Shown: positions 24,801 through 33,613 of the stretch, piece by piece
How the letters are laid out: every line of letters starts with the position of its first letter
Position numbering within the stretch: the first letter of the stretch is position 1
NCBI RefSeq assembly: GCF_049889055.1
Contig: NZ_JBLTWO010000014.1
Coordinates: forward strand, 1-64,000
Direction of reading: 5' to 3'
DNA length: 64,000 bases
DNA from: Rhizorhabdus sp049889055
GTDB lineage: Bacteria > Pseudomonadota > Alphaproteobacteria > Sphingomonadales > Sphingomonadaceae
Program-made: the position numbers and the translations under genes
Notes under the pieces: generated by a model
The model's input: only the letters and a program-made list of their open reading frames with translations
Database searches by the model: none
What the model was told of the DNA's origin: nothing

Positions 24801-27070
24801 AGATCGAGGAAATCCAGGACATCTTCTTCCAGGAGTGCGACGAAGGGCTCGGCCATGCCGAGACCGGACTGCTCGCCCTGCAGTCCGGAAGCGGTGACGA
24901 CGAAACCATCAACACCATCTTCCGCGCGGTCCACTCGATCAAGGGCGGCGCCGGAGCCTTCGGCTTTTCGGCGCTGCAGAATTTCACCCACCATTTCGAG
25001 ACCTTGCTCGATCAGGTGCGCAGCGGCGAGCGCGCCCTGACGCCGGATCTCGTGTCGCTGCTGCTGGCCGCCTTCGACACGCTGGCCGACCATGTCGGCG
25101 CCATTCGCGGCGAAAAGCCGATGCCGGAAGACAGCGCGGTCCTTGCCCAGTTGCAGGCGGTCGTCTCCGGCGCGGAAGTCGAGGCTGCTGCGCCGGCCGA
25201 CAATTCGGGCGACTCGCTCGGCTTCGATCTCGATGCGATGATCGGAGCGATCGAAGACAGCATGGCGCCCGCCGAGGATTGGGAGAAGGGTCCCGCCGAC
25301 GAAGCGCCCACGGCCGTCGCCGAAGAGGCGCCTGCCGCCGAGGGGGCGGAAGAGCTTACGAATCTCTATGTCCGTCCGCTCGACGGGGCGCTCGCCAATG
25401 GCGGCGAACCGCTGCTTCTGATCCGCGAACTGGTCGACCTCGGTGCGACCGTGCGCTCGGCTGACCTCTCTTCGATCCCGACGATCGAGCAGTTCGACCC
25501 CGGCAAGGCCTATATCGGCTGGCATGCGACAATTCCGTCCAGCGTCCAGAGGTCGGACATCGAGGAGATCTTCGAATTCGTCTCCGACTGCTGCCAGCTG
25601 TCGTTCGACAAGACCGGCCCCGACGCCGCCGAAGGCAGTCAGGACGAGCCGGTCGCCGAGGCGACCGTCAGCGCAGAAGTCACCGACGCGGCGGACGAGA
25701 ACAGCGCTCCAGTCGCCCAGGCGTTCGTCGAGGTCATCCCGGTCGAGGCGACTCCGGCCGTCGCCGCAGTCCCCGCGCCGGCGCCAAAGAGCGTAGCCCC
25801 CGCTCCTGCTCCGGCAGTCAAGCCGGCTGCGGACGCTGCGGCCGATGCCGACAAGGCCGGCGCGATGGCGCAGGCCGTCGGCGTCACGCCGACGATCCGC
25901 GTCGACCTGGAAAAGCTCGACCGGCTGGTCAATCTGGTCGGCGAACTCGTCATCACCCAGTCGATGCTCGCCCAGCGCCTGCTCGACTGCGGCCTTTCGC
26001 ATATCAGCGAGCTCGTCGATCTCGACCATCTGACCCGCGAATTGCAGGACAGCGCGATGTCGATCCGCGCGCAGCCGATCCGCTCGGTCTTCGGCCGCGT
26101 GCCGCGTATCGTGCGCGAACTGCAGGCGAGCACCGGAAAGCGCGTCGTCCTCGAACTCGAGGGCGAATCGACCGAACTCGACAAGACCGTCGTCGAGCGG
26201 ATCGGCGATCCGCTCACTCACCTCATCCGCAACGCCGTCGACCACGGCCTGGAAACGCCCGAGGAGCGCCTTGCCGCCGGCAAGCAGCCCGAGGGCCGGA
26301 TCAAGCTTTCCGCCGAACATCGCTCGGGCCGCATCCTGATCAGCGTGTCCGACGACGGCAAGGGCATCGACCGCGAGCGCGTACTGGCCAAGGCGATCGA
26401 GCGCGGGCTCGTGAGCCCAGACGCCAAGCTGTCGAACGAAGAGATCGACAATCTGATCTTCGCGGCTGGCTTCTCGACCGCGCAGACCGTGTCGAACATC
26501 TCCGGCCGCGGCGTCGGCATGGATGTGGTGCGGCGGAACATCAGCGCGCTGGGCGGCAGGATCACCATTTCCTCGCGCCCTGGCGAAGGCTCTACCTTCA
26601 CCATGGCGCTGCCGCTGACGCTCGCCATTCTCGACGGCATGATCGTCACGGTGGGCCAGCAGACCTTCGTGCTGCCGCTGAACCACATCGTCGAAACGCT
26701 GCGGCCGCGGGCCGACATCGTGAAGTCGATCGGCGCGGGCCAGTCGATGCTCAACGTCCGCGGCCACTGGCTGCCGGTGCTGTCGGTCGGCCGTGAACTT
26801 TCGGTCCCCGGTTCCCGATCGGAACCTACCGATGCGGTCCTGATCGTCGTCGAATCCGAGGAAACCGGTCGACGGGTCCTGATGGTCGACGAGATCCTCG
26901 ACCAGCGTCAGGTGGTCATCAAGAGCCTCGAATCGAACTATGGTCGGGTCGACGGCATCGCGGGCGCCACCATCCTGGGCGACGGGCGCGTCGCGCTGAT
27001 CCTCGACGTCGAGGCGATCACCTCGACGATCAAGCATCAGCCCGAACCCGCCCGGAGCCTCGCTGCATGA
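24797..27070 (+). CDS. cheA: Chemotaxis histidine kinase
   Basis: A 757-residue kinase that phosphorylates CheY and CheB. The P1 domain has the phosphorylated His in RAVHSIKGGAGAFGF (H46). A long Ala/Pro/Glu-rich linker spans about 130-370 with a small domain inside (YVRPLDGALANGGEPLLLIR). The dimerisation helices begin at VDLEKLDRLVNLVGELVITQ. The ATPase boxes are LIRNAVDHGLE, SDDGKGIDRER and GRGVGMDVV, and a CheW-like domain ends the protein. It overlaps cheR as ATGA. Confidence 0.95.
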   Translation: MKIEEIQDIFFQECDEGLGHAETGLLALQSGSGDDETINTIFRAVHSIKGGAGAFGFSALQNFTHHFETLLDQVRSGERALTPDLVSLLLAAFDTLADHVGAIRGEKPMPEDSAVLAQLQAVVSGAEVEAAAPADNSGDSLGFDLDAMIGAIEDSMAPAEDWEKGPADEAPTAVAEEAPAAEGAEELTNLYVRPLDGALANGGEPLLLIRELVDLGATVRSADLSSIPTIEQFDPGKAYIGWHATIPSSVQRSDIEEIFEFVSDCCQLSFDKTGPDAAEGSQDEPVAEATVSAEVTDAADENSAPVAQAFVEVIPVEATPAVAAVPAPAPKSVAPAPAPAVKPAADAAADADKAGAMAQAVGVTPTIRVDLEKLDRLVNLVGELVITQSMLAQRLLDCGLSHISELVDLDHLTRELQDSAMSIRAQPIRSVFGRVPRIVRELQASTGKRVVLELEGESTELDKTVVERIGDPLTHLIRNAVDHGLETPEERLAAGKQPEGRIKLSAEHRSGRILISVSDDGKGIDRERVLAKAIERGLVSPDAKLSNEEIDNLIFAAGFSTAQTVSNISGRGVGMDVVRRNISALGGRITISSRPGEGSTFTMALPLTLAILDGMIVTVGQQTFVLPLNHIVETLRPRADIVKSIGAGQSMLNVRGHWLPVLSVGRELSVPGSRSEPTDAVLIVVESEETGRRVLMVDEILDQRQVVIKSLESNYGRVDGIAGATILGDGRVALILDVEAITSTIKHQPEPARSLAA

Positions 27071-27927
27071 CGCAGTTCGACGCTCAGATCGCTTCGACCG
27101 GAACCGAACTTCCCTATACGAAGGCGGATTTCCAGGCGATCGCGAAGATGGTCCACGCGCATGCCGGCATCTGCCTGCCCGACGGCAAGGCCATGCTGGT
27201 CTACTCGCGGCTGTCCAAGCTGCTTCGCGAAACCGGGCAGCGCAGCTTCGCCGACTATGTCGAGATGATCACCCATGACGCCCCGGAGCGCGCCCGCGCG
27301 ATCGAGGCGTTGACCACCAACCACACGAAGTTCTTCCGCGAGGATCACCACTTCAACCATTTCGAGCAGGAGGTGCGGCCGGACATGATTGCCCGGCTGC
27401 GGCGGGGCGAGCGCGTCAGGATGTGGTCCTCCGCCTCATCGAGCGGCGAGGAGATCTACTCGCTGGCGATGGTCCTGCTCGGCAGCGACCGCGGCCAGGG
27501 GCGCCAGCTGCTCCAGACCGACGTCGCGCTGCTGGCAACCGATCTGTCGCAGAATGTGCTCAACATCGGTGAGGCAGGCGTCTACCCGACCTCCGCCACG
27601 ACCGACATTCCGCGGCGCTATTTCGACAGTTGGACCGAGAAGGTCGGCGACGACGTCCGCATTCTCAAGGAAGTCCGCGACCTGGTCCGGTTCAGGAAAC
27701 TGAACCTGCTGAATCCCTGGCCGATCAAGGGGCAGTTCGACGTCATCTTCTGCCGGAACGTGATGATCTATTTCGATGAGCCGACCAAGGAGACGCTGCT
27801 CTCCCGGCTGACCGAACAGCTCGCGCCCGGTGGCCATCTCTACATCGGTCATTCCGAGAGGCTCATCGGCGATTGCACCGCCCGTTACGCCTCGATCGGC
27901 CAGACCATCTATCGAAAGATCCGCTGA
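27067..27927 (+). CDS. cheR: Chemoreceptor glutamate methyltransferase
   Basis: A 286-residue S-adenosylmethionine-dependent enzyme that methylates Glu residues of chemoreceptors. The N-terminal helical domain reads KADFQAIAKMVHAHAGICLP and includes FFREDHHFNHFE. The catalytic domain has WSSASSSGEEIYSLAMVL (AdoMet loop), LLATDLS and FCRNVMIYFD. Length is typical. Its TGA shares a base with the ATG of cheB (TGATGA), so expression is coupled. Confidence 0.95.
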   Translation: MTQFDAQIASTGTELPYTKADFQAIAKMVHAHAGICLPDGKAMLVYSRLSKLLRETGQRSFADYVEMITHDAPERARAIEALTTNHTKFFREDHHFNHFEQEVRPDMIARLRRGERVRMWSSASSSGEEIYSLAMVLLGSDRGQGRQLLQTDVALLATDLSQNVLNIGEAGVYPTSATTDIPRRYFDSWTEKVGDDVRILKEVRDLVRFRKLNLLNPWPIKGQFDVIFCRNVMIYFDEPTKETLLSRLTEQLAPGGHLYIGHSERLIGDCTARYASIGQTIYRKIR

Positions 27928-28949
27928 TGAGCGTTCGCTGTCTCATAGTCGACGACTCGCCGATGATGCGGGCCCTGCTGACGGGCCTGCTCGGCCGGGA
28001 TCCCGGCATCGAAGTGATCGGAACCGCGCCGAACGCCCAGTCGGCGCGCGAAATGATCAAGGAACTCAACCCGGACGTCATCACGCTGGACATCGAGATG
28101 CCCGGCATGAACGGTCTCGACTTCCTCGAGAAGCTGATGCGCCTGCGCCCGACGCCGGTGGTGATGTGCTCGACGTTGACGACCAAGGGCGCCGAGGCGA
28201 CCCTCCGTGCGCTCGAAATCGGGGCAGTCGACTGCTACGCCAAGCCCGAGCGCCCGCTGCAGGAATTGCTGGCGATCGACGACGGCAATCTCGCCAATAT
28301 GGTCAAGCAGGCCGCGCGCAGCCGCCGCCGTTCGCCGCAGTTGCACCAGCAGGCGGCGCCGCCGACCGACTATCGCTGCAACGAGAGAATCGTCGGCATC
28401 GGCGCCTCCACCGGCGGCGTCGAGGCGCTGACCACTTTGCTCAGCGAATATCCCAAGAACTGCCCGCCGACGATCGTGGTGCAGCATATGCCTGCCACCT
28501 TCACCGCCTCCTTCGCGGCGCGGCTCGACCGGCTCTGCGCGGCCGAAGTCGTCGAGGCGACGAGCGGCGCGCCGCTGGTTCCGGGACGCGTCTATATCGC
28601 GCCGGGCGGGCTTTCGCACCTTATGGTGGGCAACGGTACTCATCCGATCTGTCGCCTCGTCGCCGCCGATCCCGTGTCTGGGCACCGCCCCTCGGTCGAC
28701 GTGATGTTCCGCTCGCTGGCACAGAGCTTCGGCGACCGCGCGGTAGGCGTGATCCTGACCGGCATGGGACGCGACGGCGCCGCCGGCCTCCACGAGATGC
28801 GACAGGCGGGCGCCCGGACCATCGGTCAGGACGAAGCCACCTGCGTCGTTTACGGCATGCCGCGCGCAGCGGCCGAGATGGGCGGCTGCGAAGCCGTGCT
28901 GCCCCTCGAGCGCATCGGCAAGAAGGTTCTCGATCTATGCAGCATCTGA
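27927..28949 (+). CDS. cheB: Chemotaxis response regulator methylesterase
   Basis: A 340-residue protein with a receiver domain (Asp pair in IVDDSP, phosphorylated Asp in ITLDIEMPGMNG) and a C-terminal methylesterase. The catalytic triad is complete: Ser in GIGASTGG, His in VVQHMP and Asp in GMGRDGAAG. It removes methyl groups from receptors when phosphorylated by CheA. It starts at the ATG overlapping the cheR stop and overlaps cheD by 13 nt. This is the intact one of two CheB proteins in the operon. Confidence 0.95.
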   Translation: MSVRCLIVDDSPMMRALLTGLLGRDPGIEVIGTAPNAQSAREMIKELNPDVITLDIEMPGMNGLDFLEKLMRLRPTPVVMCSTLTTKGAEATLRALEIGAVDCYAKPERPLQELLAIDDGNLANMVKQAARSRRRSPQLHQQAAPPTDYRCNERIVGIGASTGGVEALTTLLSEYPKNCPPTIVVQHMPATFTASFAARLDRLCAAEVVEATSGAPLVPGRVYIAPGGLSHLMVGNGTHPICRLVAADPVSGHRPSVDVMFRSLAQSFGDRAVGVILTGMGRDGAAGLHEMRQAGARTIGQDEATCVVYGMPRAAAEMGGCEAVLPLERIGKKVLDLCSI

Positions 28950-29485
28950 CGAGCGAATCGATCCGCGACCGCGTCAACGTCATCCAGGGGACCAACTTCG
29001 TCACCGCCGATCCCAAGATCGTGCTGACGACGGTTCTGGGCAGCTGCGTCGCCTGCTGCCTGTTCGACCCTCATGCGAAAGTCGGAGGGATGAACCATTT
29101 TTTGCTCGCGCAGCCCCGCGAAGGGATGCGCAGCGACAACACCGAAGCGGAACGCTACGGCCTGTTCGCGATGGAGCTTCTCGTCAACGAGATGCTCAAG
29201 GCCGGCGCCACCCGCAGCACCTTGCGCGCCCACCTCTACGGCGGCGCGAACATGCATGCCGGCATGCAGGCGATCGGGACGAGCAACGCCCGTTTCGCCG
29301 AGGAATTCCTGGCACGCGACCGCATACCGCTGGCCCATAGGGACCTCGGCGGAACGCAGGCGCGGCGGGTCGAATTCCGCGCCGCGATGGGGCAGGCGCG
29401 CTGTCGTCTGGTCGAGGCCGAGGTGCCAGTCGAAGTGCGGCGGCCCGCAGTCGTACAAGATCAAGGTGAGGTTGAACTTTTTTAA
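28937..29485 (+). CDS. cheD: Chemoreceptor glutamine deamidase
   Basis: A 182-residue CheD. The active-site Cys is in TVLGSCVACCLF, the His in GGMNHFLLAQP and the Thr in the region after MELLVNEMLKAGATRS; LRAHLYGGANM is also typical. CheD deamidates receptor Gln to Glu. The ATG at 28937 lies inside the end of cheB. 70 nt follow before cheY, with no recognisable site. Confidence 0.93.
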   Translation: MQHLTSESIRDRVNVIQGTNFVTADPKIVLTTVLGSCVACCLFDPHAKVGGMNHFLLAQPREGMRSDNTEAERYGLFAMELLVNEMLKAGATRSTLRAHLYGGANMHAGMQAIGTSNARFAEEFLARDRIPLAHRDLGGTQARRVEFRAAMGQARCRLVEAEVPVEVRRPAVVQDQGEVELF

Positions 29486-29555
29486 CCGGATATGGTCCAT
29501 AACGTCCGGGATGCGCCACTCAGTGGGCCCGGCGGAACGGGAAAAGGATGAAGCG

Positions 29556-29924
29556 ATGTCCAAAACGATTTTGACGGTTGATGACTCGCCCAGCATGCGC
29601 ATGCTCCTGCGCAGCACGCTCGTCGAGCAGGGGCATGACGTGCACGAGGCAGAAGACGGCATCGCCGCGCTCGAGTGGTTGTCCACGAACGAGAAGCCTG
29701 ATCTGATGATCACCGATATCAACATGCCGCGCATGGATGGTTTCGGTCTCGTCGAGGCGGTGCGCGCCAAGTCGGTCCACCGCGATATGCCGATCCTGGT
29801 CCTCACGACCGAGAGCTCGGACGAGAAGAAGGCCCGCGCCCGTGCGGCGGGTGCCACCGGCTGGATCGTCAAGCCCTTCGACCCGGTGAAGCTCGCCTCG
29901 GCGATTCGCCGCGTGACCGTCTGA
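29556..29924 (+). CDS. cheY: Chemotaxis response regulator, single receiver domain
   Basis: A 122-residue receiver with the acidic pair in TVDDSPSMR, phosphorylated Asp in MITDINMPRMDG, Thr/Ser in VLTTESS and Lys in WIVKPFDP. It has no output domain, so it should carry the signal to the flagellar motor or act as a phosphate sink. AAAAGG lies upstream of the ATG at 29556. No flagellar genes are in the window. Confidence 0.92.
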   Translation: MSKTILTVDDSPSMRMLLRSTLVEQGHDVHEAEDGIAALEWLSTNEKPDLMITDINMPRMDGFGLVEAVRAKSVHRDMPILVLTTESSDEKKARARAAGATGWIVKPFDPVKLASAIRRVTV

Positions 29925-29958
29925 TCGGTCTCCCTCCTCAGCGAGAAAGGAAATCCAG

Positions 29959-30408
29959 ATGAGCCGTCAATTCATCACCTTCCAGATCGGCGAGCAGTAT
30001 CTCGGCGTCGATATCATGGCGATTCGCGAGATTCGCGCCTGGACGCCCACGACCATGCTGCCGCATGTCCCGTCGCACGTGCGCGGCGTCGTCAATCTGC
30101 GCGGTACCGTGCTCCCCGTGATCGACCTCGCCGCCCGCCTCGGCTGGGGCCTGACCGACCCCACTGCCCGCCACGTGATCATCGTGGTGCGCATCAACGA
30201 CCAGCTCCAGGGCCTGATCGTCGACGCGGTGAACGACATTGTCACGATCGACGAGTCGGCGCTGCAGCCGCCGCCGAGCCTGAGCGACAACGAAGCTTCG
30301 GAATGCCTCGACGGCATCGCCTCGGTCGAAGACCGTATGGTGATGATCCTCGCGCTCGATCGCCTGTCGATCGATGTGCCCGTCGGCCAGATCGCCGAGG
30401 CTGCCTGA
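29959..30408 (+). CDS. cheW: Chemotaxis coupling protein
   Basis: A 149-residue CheW fold (QFITFQIGEQYLGVDIMAIR, then VPSHVRGVVNLRGTVLPVID and GLIVDAVNDIVTI). It links receptors such as the upstream globin-coupled one to CheA. GAGAAAGGAAA precedes the ATG. 34 nt follow cheY and 23 nt precede the second cheB. Confidence 0.94.
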   Translation: MSRQFITFQIGEQYLGVDIMAIREIRAWTPTTMLPHVPSHVRGVVNLRGTVLPVIDLAARLGWGLTDPTARHVIIVVRINDQLQGLIVDAVNDIVTIDESALQPPPSLSDNEASECLDGIASVEDRMVMILALDRLSIDVPVGQIAEAA

Positions 30409-30431
30409 CAACTTCGAATACCCAGGAATTG

Positions 30432-31475
30432 ATGATGGAAACCGCCCGTGTTCTGATTGTTGACGACTCGCTGACGATGCGGGCGCTGTTCAGCGGGGTG
30501 CTGGAGCGCGCGCGGGGGATCGAAGTCGTGGGCATGGCAGCCAATGCCGACGAAGCCCGCGAGATGATGATCCGGCTCAAACCGAGCGTGATCACCCTGG
30601 ACGTCGAAATGCCGGGGATGAGCGGTATCGAGTTTCTCGAGGAGATCATGCGCGAGCGGCCGACACCGGTCGTGATGCTCTCCACACTGACCCAGAAGGG
30701 CGCCGAGATTTCGTTCAAGGCTCTCGAACTGGGCGCGGTGGACTGCTTTCCCAAGCCGAAGAGCGCGACGCCGGAGGAGTTCAACGCCCTGGCGCCGAAG
30801 CTCGCCGCGCTGGTGATCGCCGCGTCGAGCGGCGGGGTGAAGAAGGCCAAGCAGGCGACCAAGCCGACTGCGCATGACGCGTTCGACTGGAACGGCAAGA
30901 TGGTGGCGATGAGCACATCGACGGGCGGTGTCGATGCGCTGATCAATCTGCTGCCGACCTTCCCGGCCAATTGCCCCCCGACCGTCATCTGCCTGCCGAT
31001 CGATCCGGGCTTCATCGACCCGCTGGTCAAGCGCCTCAAGGCCGCCTGCCAGGCACAGATCATGCTCGCCGAGGATGGCCAGCCGCTGAAGCAGGGCCAT
31101 ATCTACCTCGCCACCGACCTGGGCTCGCACGCGGTCATCGATCGCTGGCCCGATCCTTCGCTGCGCCTGCTGCGCTCGGATCCGGTCGGCGGTTCGCGCC
31201 CCTCGGCCAGCCTGTTGTTCGCGACGGTCGCCAAGACCGCCGGGGCCAACGCGGTCGGCTGCATCCTCACGGGCCTGGGTACCGACGGCGCGGCTGGCCT
31301 CAAGGCGCTGCGCGCGGCGGGTGGCTATGCCATCGCCGAAGACGCATCGACTTGCGTGGTCGATCAGGCGCCTTCGGCGGCCCGCGCGGCGGGAGCCGTC
31401 GATGTCAGCCTCCCCCTTGGTGACATCGCGGCCGCCATATTGAACAGCTGCCGTCTGGTACGGGACGCAGCATGA
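30432..31475 (+). CDS. cheB: Second CheB, lacking the catalytic His
   Basis: A 347-residue CheB paralogue. The receiver is normal (IVDDSLTMR, D57 in ITLDVEMPGMSG). In the methylesterase domain the Ser is kept (MSTSTGG, S163) and so is the Asp (GLGTDGAAG), but the segment that carries His in CheB (VQHMP) reads CLPID, with Pro at position 189. Without that His the enzyme is probably inactive or works differently. It may serve as a CheA phosphate sink or bind receptors competitively. Start ATG at 30432 or 30435. It is coupled with an unknown small gene downstream. Confidence 0.85.
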   Translation: MMETARVLIVDDSLTMRALFSGVLERARGIEVVGMAANADEAREMMIRLKPSVITLDVEMPGMSGIEFLEEIMRERPTPVVMLSTLTQKGAEISFKALELGAVDCFPKPKSATPEEFNALAPKLAALVIAASSGGVKKAKQATKPTAHDAFDWNGKMVAMSTSTGGVDALINLLPTFPANCPPTVICLPIDPGFIDPLVKRLKAACQAQIMLAEDGQPLKQGHIYLATDLGSHAVIDRWPDPSLRLLRSDPVGGSRPSASLLFATVAKTAGANAVGCILTGLGTDGAAGLKALRAAGGYAIAEDASTCVVDQAPSAARAAGAVDVSLPLGDIAAAILNSCRLVRDAA

Positions 31476-31491
31476 CGAGAGAGGTCATGCC

Positions 31492-31809
31492 ATGACGATA
31501 ATCGGACAGAATGACGTACTGGCCATGCTGGCTAGCGAACTCGATGCCGCCCAGGTGCAGCTCGAAAAGCTCGGCATGGTGCTGATCGCGGACCCCAAGA
31601 CCGCGACTCAGCACATCCGCGAACTGCAGTCGCTCGACCATGTCAGCCAGCGCTGCGCCTCGGTCGCGACGATCCTCCGCTCGCAGGACATCCGCGCGGC
31701 CAGTTATGCGGCGACGCTCGAAAGCATCACCGCCCGGCTTCACCACGCCAGCGGTTCGCTGACTCAGGACGAGCCCTCGGACTCGGGCGACGTCGACTGG
31801 TATAACTGA
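31492..31809 (+). CDS. Unknown 105-residue protein ending the che operon
   Basis: A small helical protein (MTIIGQNDVLAMLASELDAA) with heptad-like repeats (QLEKLGMVLIADPKTATQHI) and an acidic tail ending DVDWYN. I do not recognise it. It starts 16 nt after the second cheB and is followed by a perfect hairpin, so it belongs to the operon. Size and helical character recall small regulators of receptor arrays or phosphatases, but no CheZ motif is visible. Confidence 0.7.
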   Translation: MTIIGQNDVLAMLASELDAAQVQLEKLGMVLIADPKTATQHIRELQSLDHVSQRCASVATILRSQDIRAASYAATLESITARLHHASGSLTQDEPSDSGDVDWYN

Positions 31810-31826
31810 GCCCGATCAGGGACCGG

Positions 31827-31858
31827 ACGGCCGAAGGTTCAGATCGATCTTCGGCCGT
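31827..31858 (+). terminator. Hairpin ending the che operon
   Basis: ACGGCCGAAG and CTTCGGCCGT pair perfectly with a 12-nt loop, followed by GTTCC. It lies 17 nt after the last che-operon stop. Confidence 0.65.
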
Positions 31859-31877
31859 GTTCCGCTAGACTGCAGCC

Positions 31878-32030
31878 ATGCCGAAGATGGTTCGCAAGGG
31901 TGACCTGCCCACCAAGATCTGCACGAGTTGCGGTCGACCCTTTGCCTGGCGGAAGAAATGGGAGCGCGACTGGGAGTCGGTGCTGTATTGCTCCGACCGC
32001 TGCCGCTCAGCCAAGCCCGGCAAGAAATGA
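31878..32030 (+). CDS. DUF2256 zinc-ribbon-like protein
   Basis: A 50-residue protein (MPKMVRKGDLPTKICTSCGR) with two Cys pairs, CTSC and CSDRC, and RPFAWRKKWERDWE between them, the DUF2256 pattern. DUF2256 genes are often found beside FeS-type photolyase/cryptochrome genes, as here, and the function is unknown. Its 3' end overlaps the 3' end of the opposing photolyase gene by 24 nt. Confidence 0.85.
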   Translation: MPKMVRKGDLPTKICTSCGRPFAWRKKWERDWESVLYCSDRCRSAKPGKK

Positions 32031-33518
32031 CTCCGCCTCACGCATGATCGTCTCACGCCGTCCGGCGTCGAACCCATCCCACAGATCGACCATCCGACGC
32101 ATCCGGGGATTGCCACGCAGCCCGTCCCGATGGGTGCCGATGAAGCGCCAGTAGAGCAGATTGAAAGGGCAGGCCTTCGGCCCGGTCTTCGCCTTCACGT
32201 CATAATGGCAGCTGCCGCAATAGTCCGACATGCGGTCGATATAGGCGCCGCTTGCGGCATAAGGCTTGGACGCCAGCAGCCCACCATCGGCGAACTGGCT
32301 CATGCCCACCGTGTTGGGCAGTTCGACCCACTCATAGGCATCGGCGTAGACGGCGAGATACCAAGTGTGGAGCTCATGCGGGTCGATGCCGGCGAGCAGG
32401 GCGAAATTGCCCGTCACCATCAGCCGCTGGATATGGTGGGCATAGGCCTCTTCCTTCGTCTGGCGGACGCACTGGCTGATACAGGCCATCGGCGTATCGG
32501 CACCCCAGTAGAAAGCGGGCAGCGGCCGGCGGGCGTCGAAATGGTTGACCCGCTCATAGCCGGGCATGCGCCACCAATAGATACAGCGGACATATTCCCG
32601 CCAGCCGATGATCTGGCGGATGAAGCCCTCCACACTGTTGAGCGGCGCCCGCCCGGCCCGCCATTCGGCCTCCACCCGCCGACACATGTCCAGCGGATCG
32701 AGCAGGCCAGCGTTGAGATAGGGCGAGACCACGGCGTGGAAGAGAAATTTCTGCCCGCGCAGCATCGCATCCTGATAGCTGCCGAAATCGGGCAGCGCGC
32801 TGCGCAGGAAATGGGCGAAGGCCTGCTCCGCCTGCTCGCGCGTCACCGCATGGCCGAACGGGCGAAGATCGCCGAAATGGTCGGGGAAGCGGCGTTCGAC
32901 CAGGTCGAGCACCTCTGCGGTGATCGCATCGGGCGCGAAACTCAGCGGCTGCGGCAGGAACAGGTCGTCGGCTGCGGGCTTGCGATTTTCGGCATCGAAG
33001 TTCCAGCGATCGCCGACCGGCTTGGCCCCGTCCATCAGCAGCCCGGTCTTCTTGCGCATCAGCCGGTAGAAATGCTCCATGCGCAGCATCGACCGGCTTT
33101 CGGCCCAGACGACGAAGTCGTGGCGGTCCGCGAGGAAGCGATCGTCAGGCAGAACCGTGGCTTCGGCCCAGCCCTGCATCTCCGCCAGCAGGCGCCACTC
33201 ACCGGGTTCGGTGACAACAATCCGAGACGCACCGTGCCGGGCCATCGCCCGCTCGGCCTCGCCCCGCAGCGAGCCGCTATTGTCCGCATCGTCAAGCCGC
33301 ACATAATCGACCGTCCAGCCCGCCGCGCGCAGTTCCTCGGCGAAATGGCGCATCGCCGAGAAGAGGAAGGCGATCTTCTTCTTGTGATGGCGGACATAGG
33401 TCGCCTCTTCCATCACCTCCGCCATCAGCACGACATCCGAAGCAGGGTCGGCCGCCTTCAGAGAGGACAGATCAGGGCTGAGCTGATCGCCCAGAAGCAG
33501 GATGACAGTATAGGCCAT
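32007..33518 (-). CDS. FeS-containing photolyase/cryptochrome-related protein
   Basis: A 503-residue protein of the deoxyribodipyrimidine photolyase-related group (FeS-BCP, PhrB-like). The N-terminal alpha/beta domain begins MAYTVILLLGDQLSPDL; the C-terminal FAD domain contains SVEGFIRQIIGWREYVR and MVTGNFALLAGIDPHELHTW. Cluster Cys candidates are ISQCVRQT, DYCGSCHYD and KACPFN. Relatives repair (6-4) photoproducts by light-driven electron transfer. In a phototroph living in light this is an expected defence. It converges with DUF2256. Confidence 0.92.
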   Translation of the reverse strand: MAYTVILLLGDQLSPDLSSLKAADPASDVVLMAEVMEEATYVRHHKKKIAFLFSAMRHFAEELRAAGWTVDYVRLDDADNSGSLRGEAERAMARHGASRIVVTEPGEWRLLAEMQGWAEATVLPDDRFLADRHDFVVWAESRSMLRMEHFYRLMRKKTGLLMDGAKPVGDRWNFDAENRKPAADDLFLPQPLSFAPDAITAEVLDLVERRFPDHFGDLRPFGHAVTREQAEQAFAHFLRSALPDFGSYQDAMLRGQKFLFHAVVSPYLNAGLLDPLDMCRRVEAEWRAGRAPLNSVEGFIRQIIGWREYVRCIYWWRMPGYERVNHFDARRPLPAFYWGADTPMACISQCVRQTKEEAYAHHIQRLMVTGNFALLAGIDPHELHTWYLAVYADAYEWVELPNTVGMSQFADGGLLASKPYAASGAYIDRMSDYCGSCHYDVKAKTGPKACPFNLLYWRFIGTHRDGLRGNPRMRRMVDLWDGFDAGRRETIMREAESFLAGLG

Positions 33519-33613
33519 CGACCAGACCTAGGCGCGCGGGTGCCGCTGTGCAGCCTGTCCCTCGGGGTATCGCGGCAGCGCCCACCCTCGTCGAGGAGGA
33601 TGGGCACCGCCGG

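Noticed and set aside
24638..27037. 799-codon minus-strand frame
   Set aside because: Antisense shadow of cheA, which has all its catalytic boxes.
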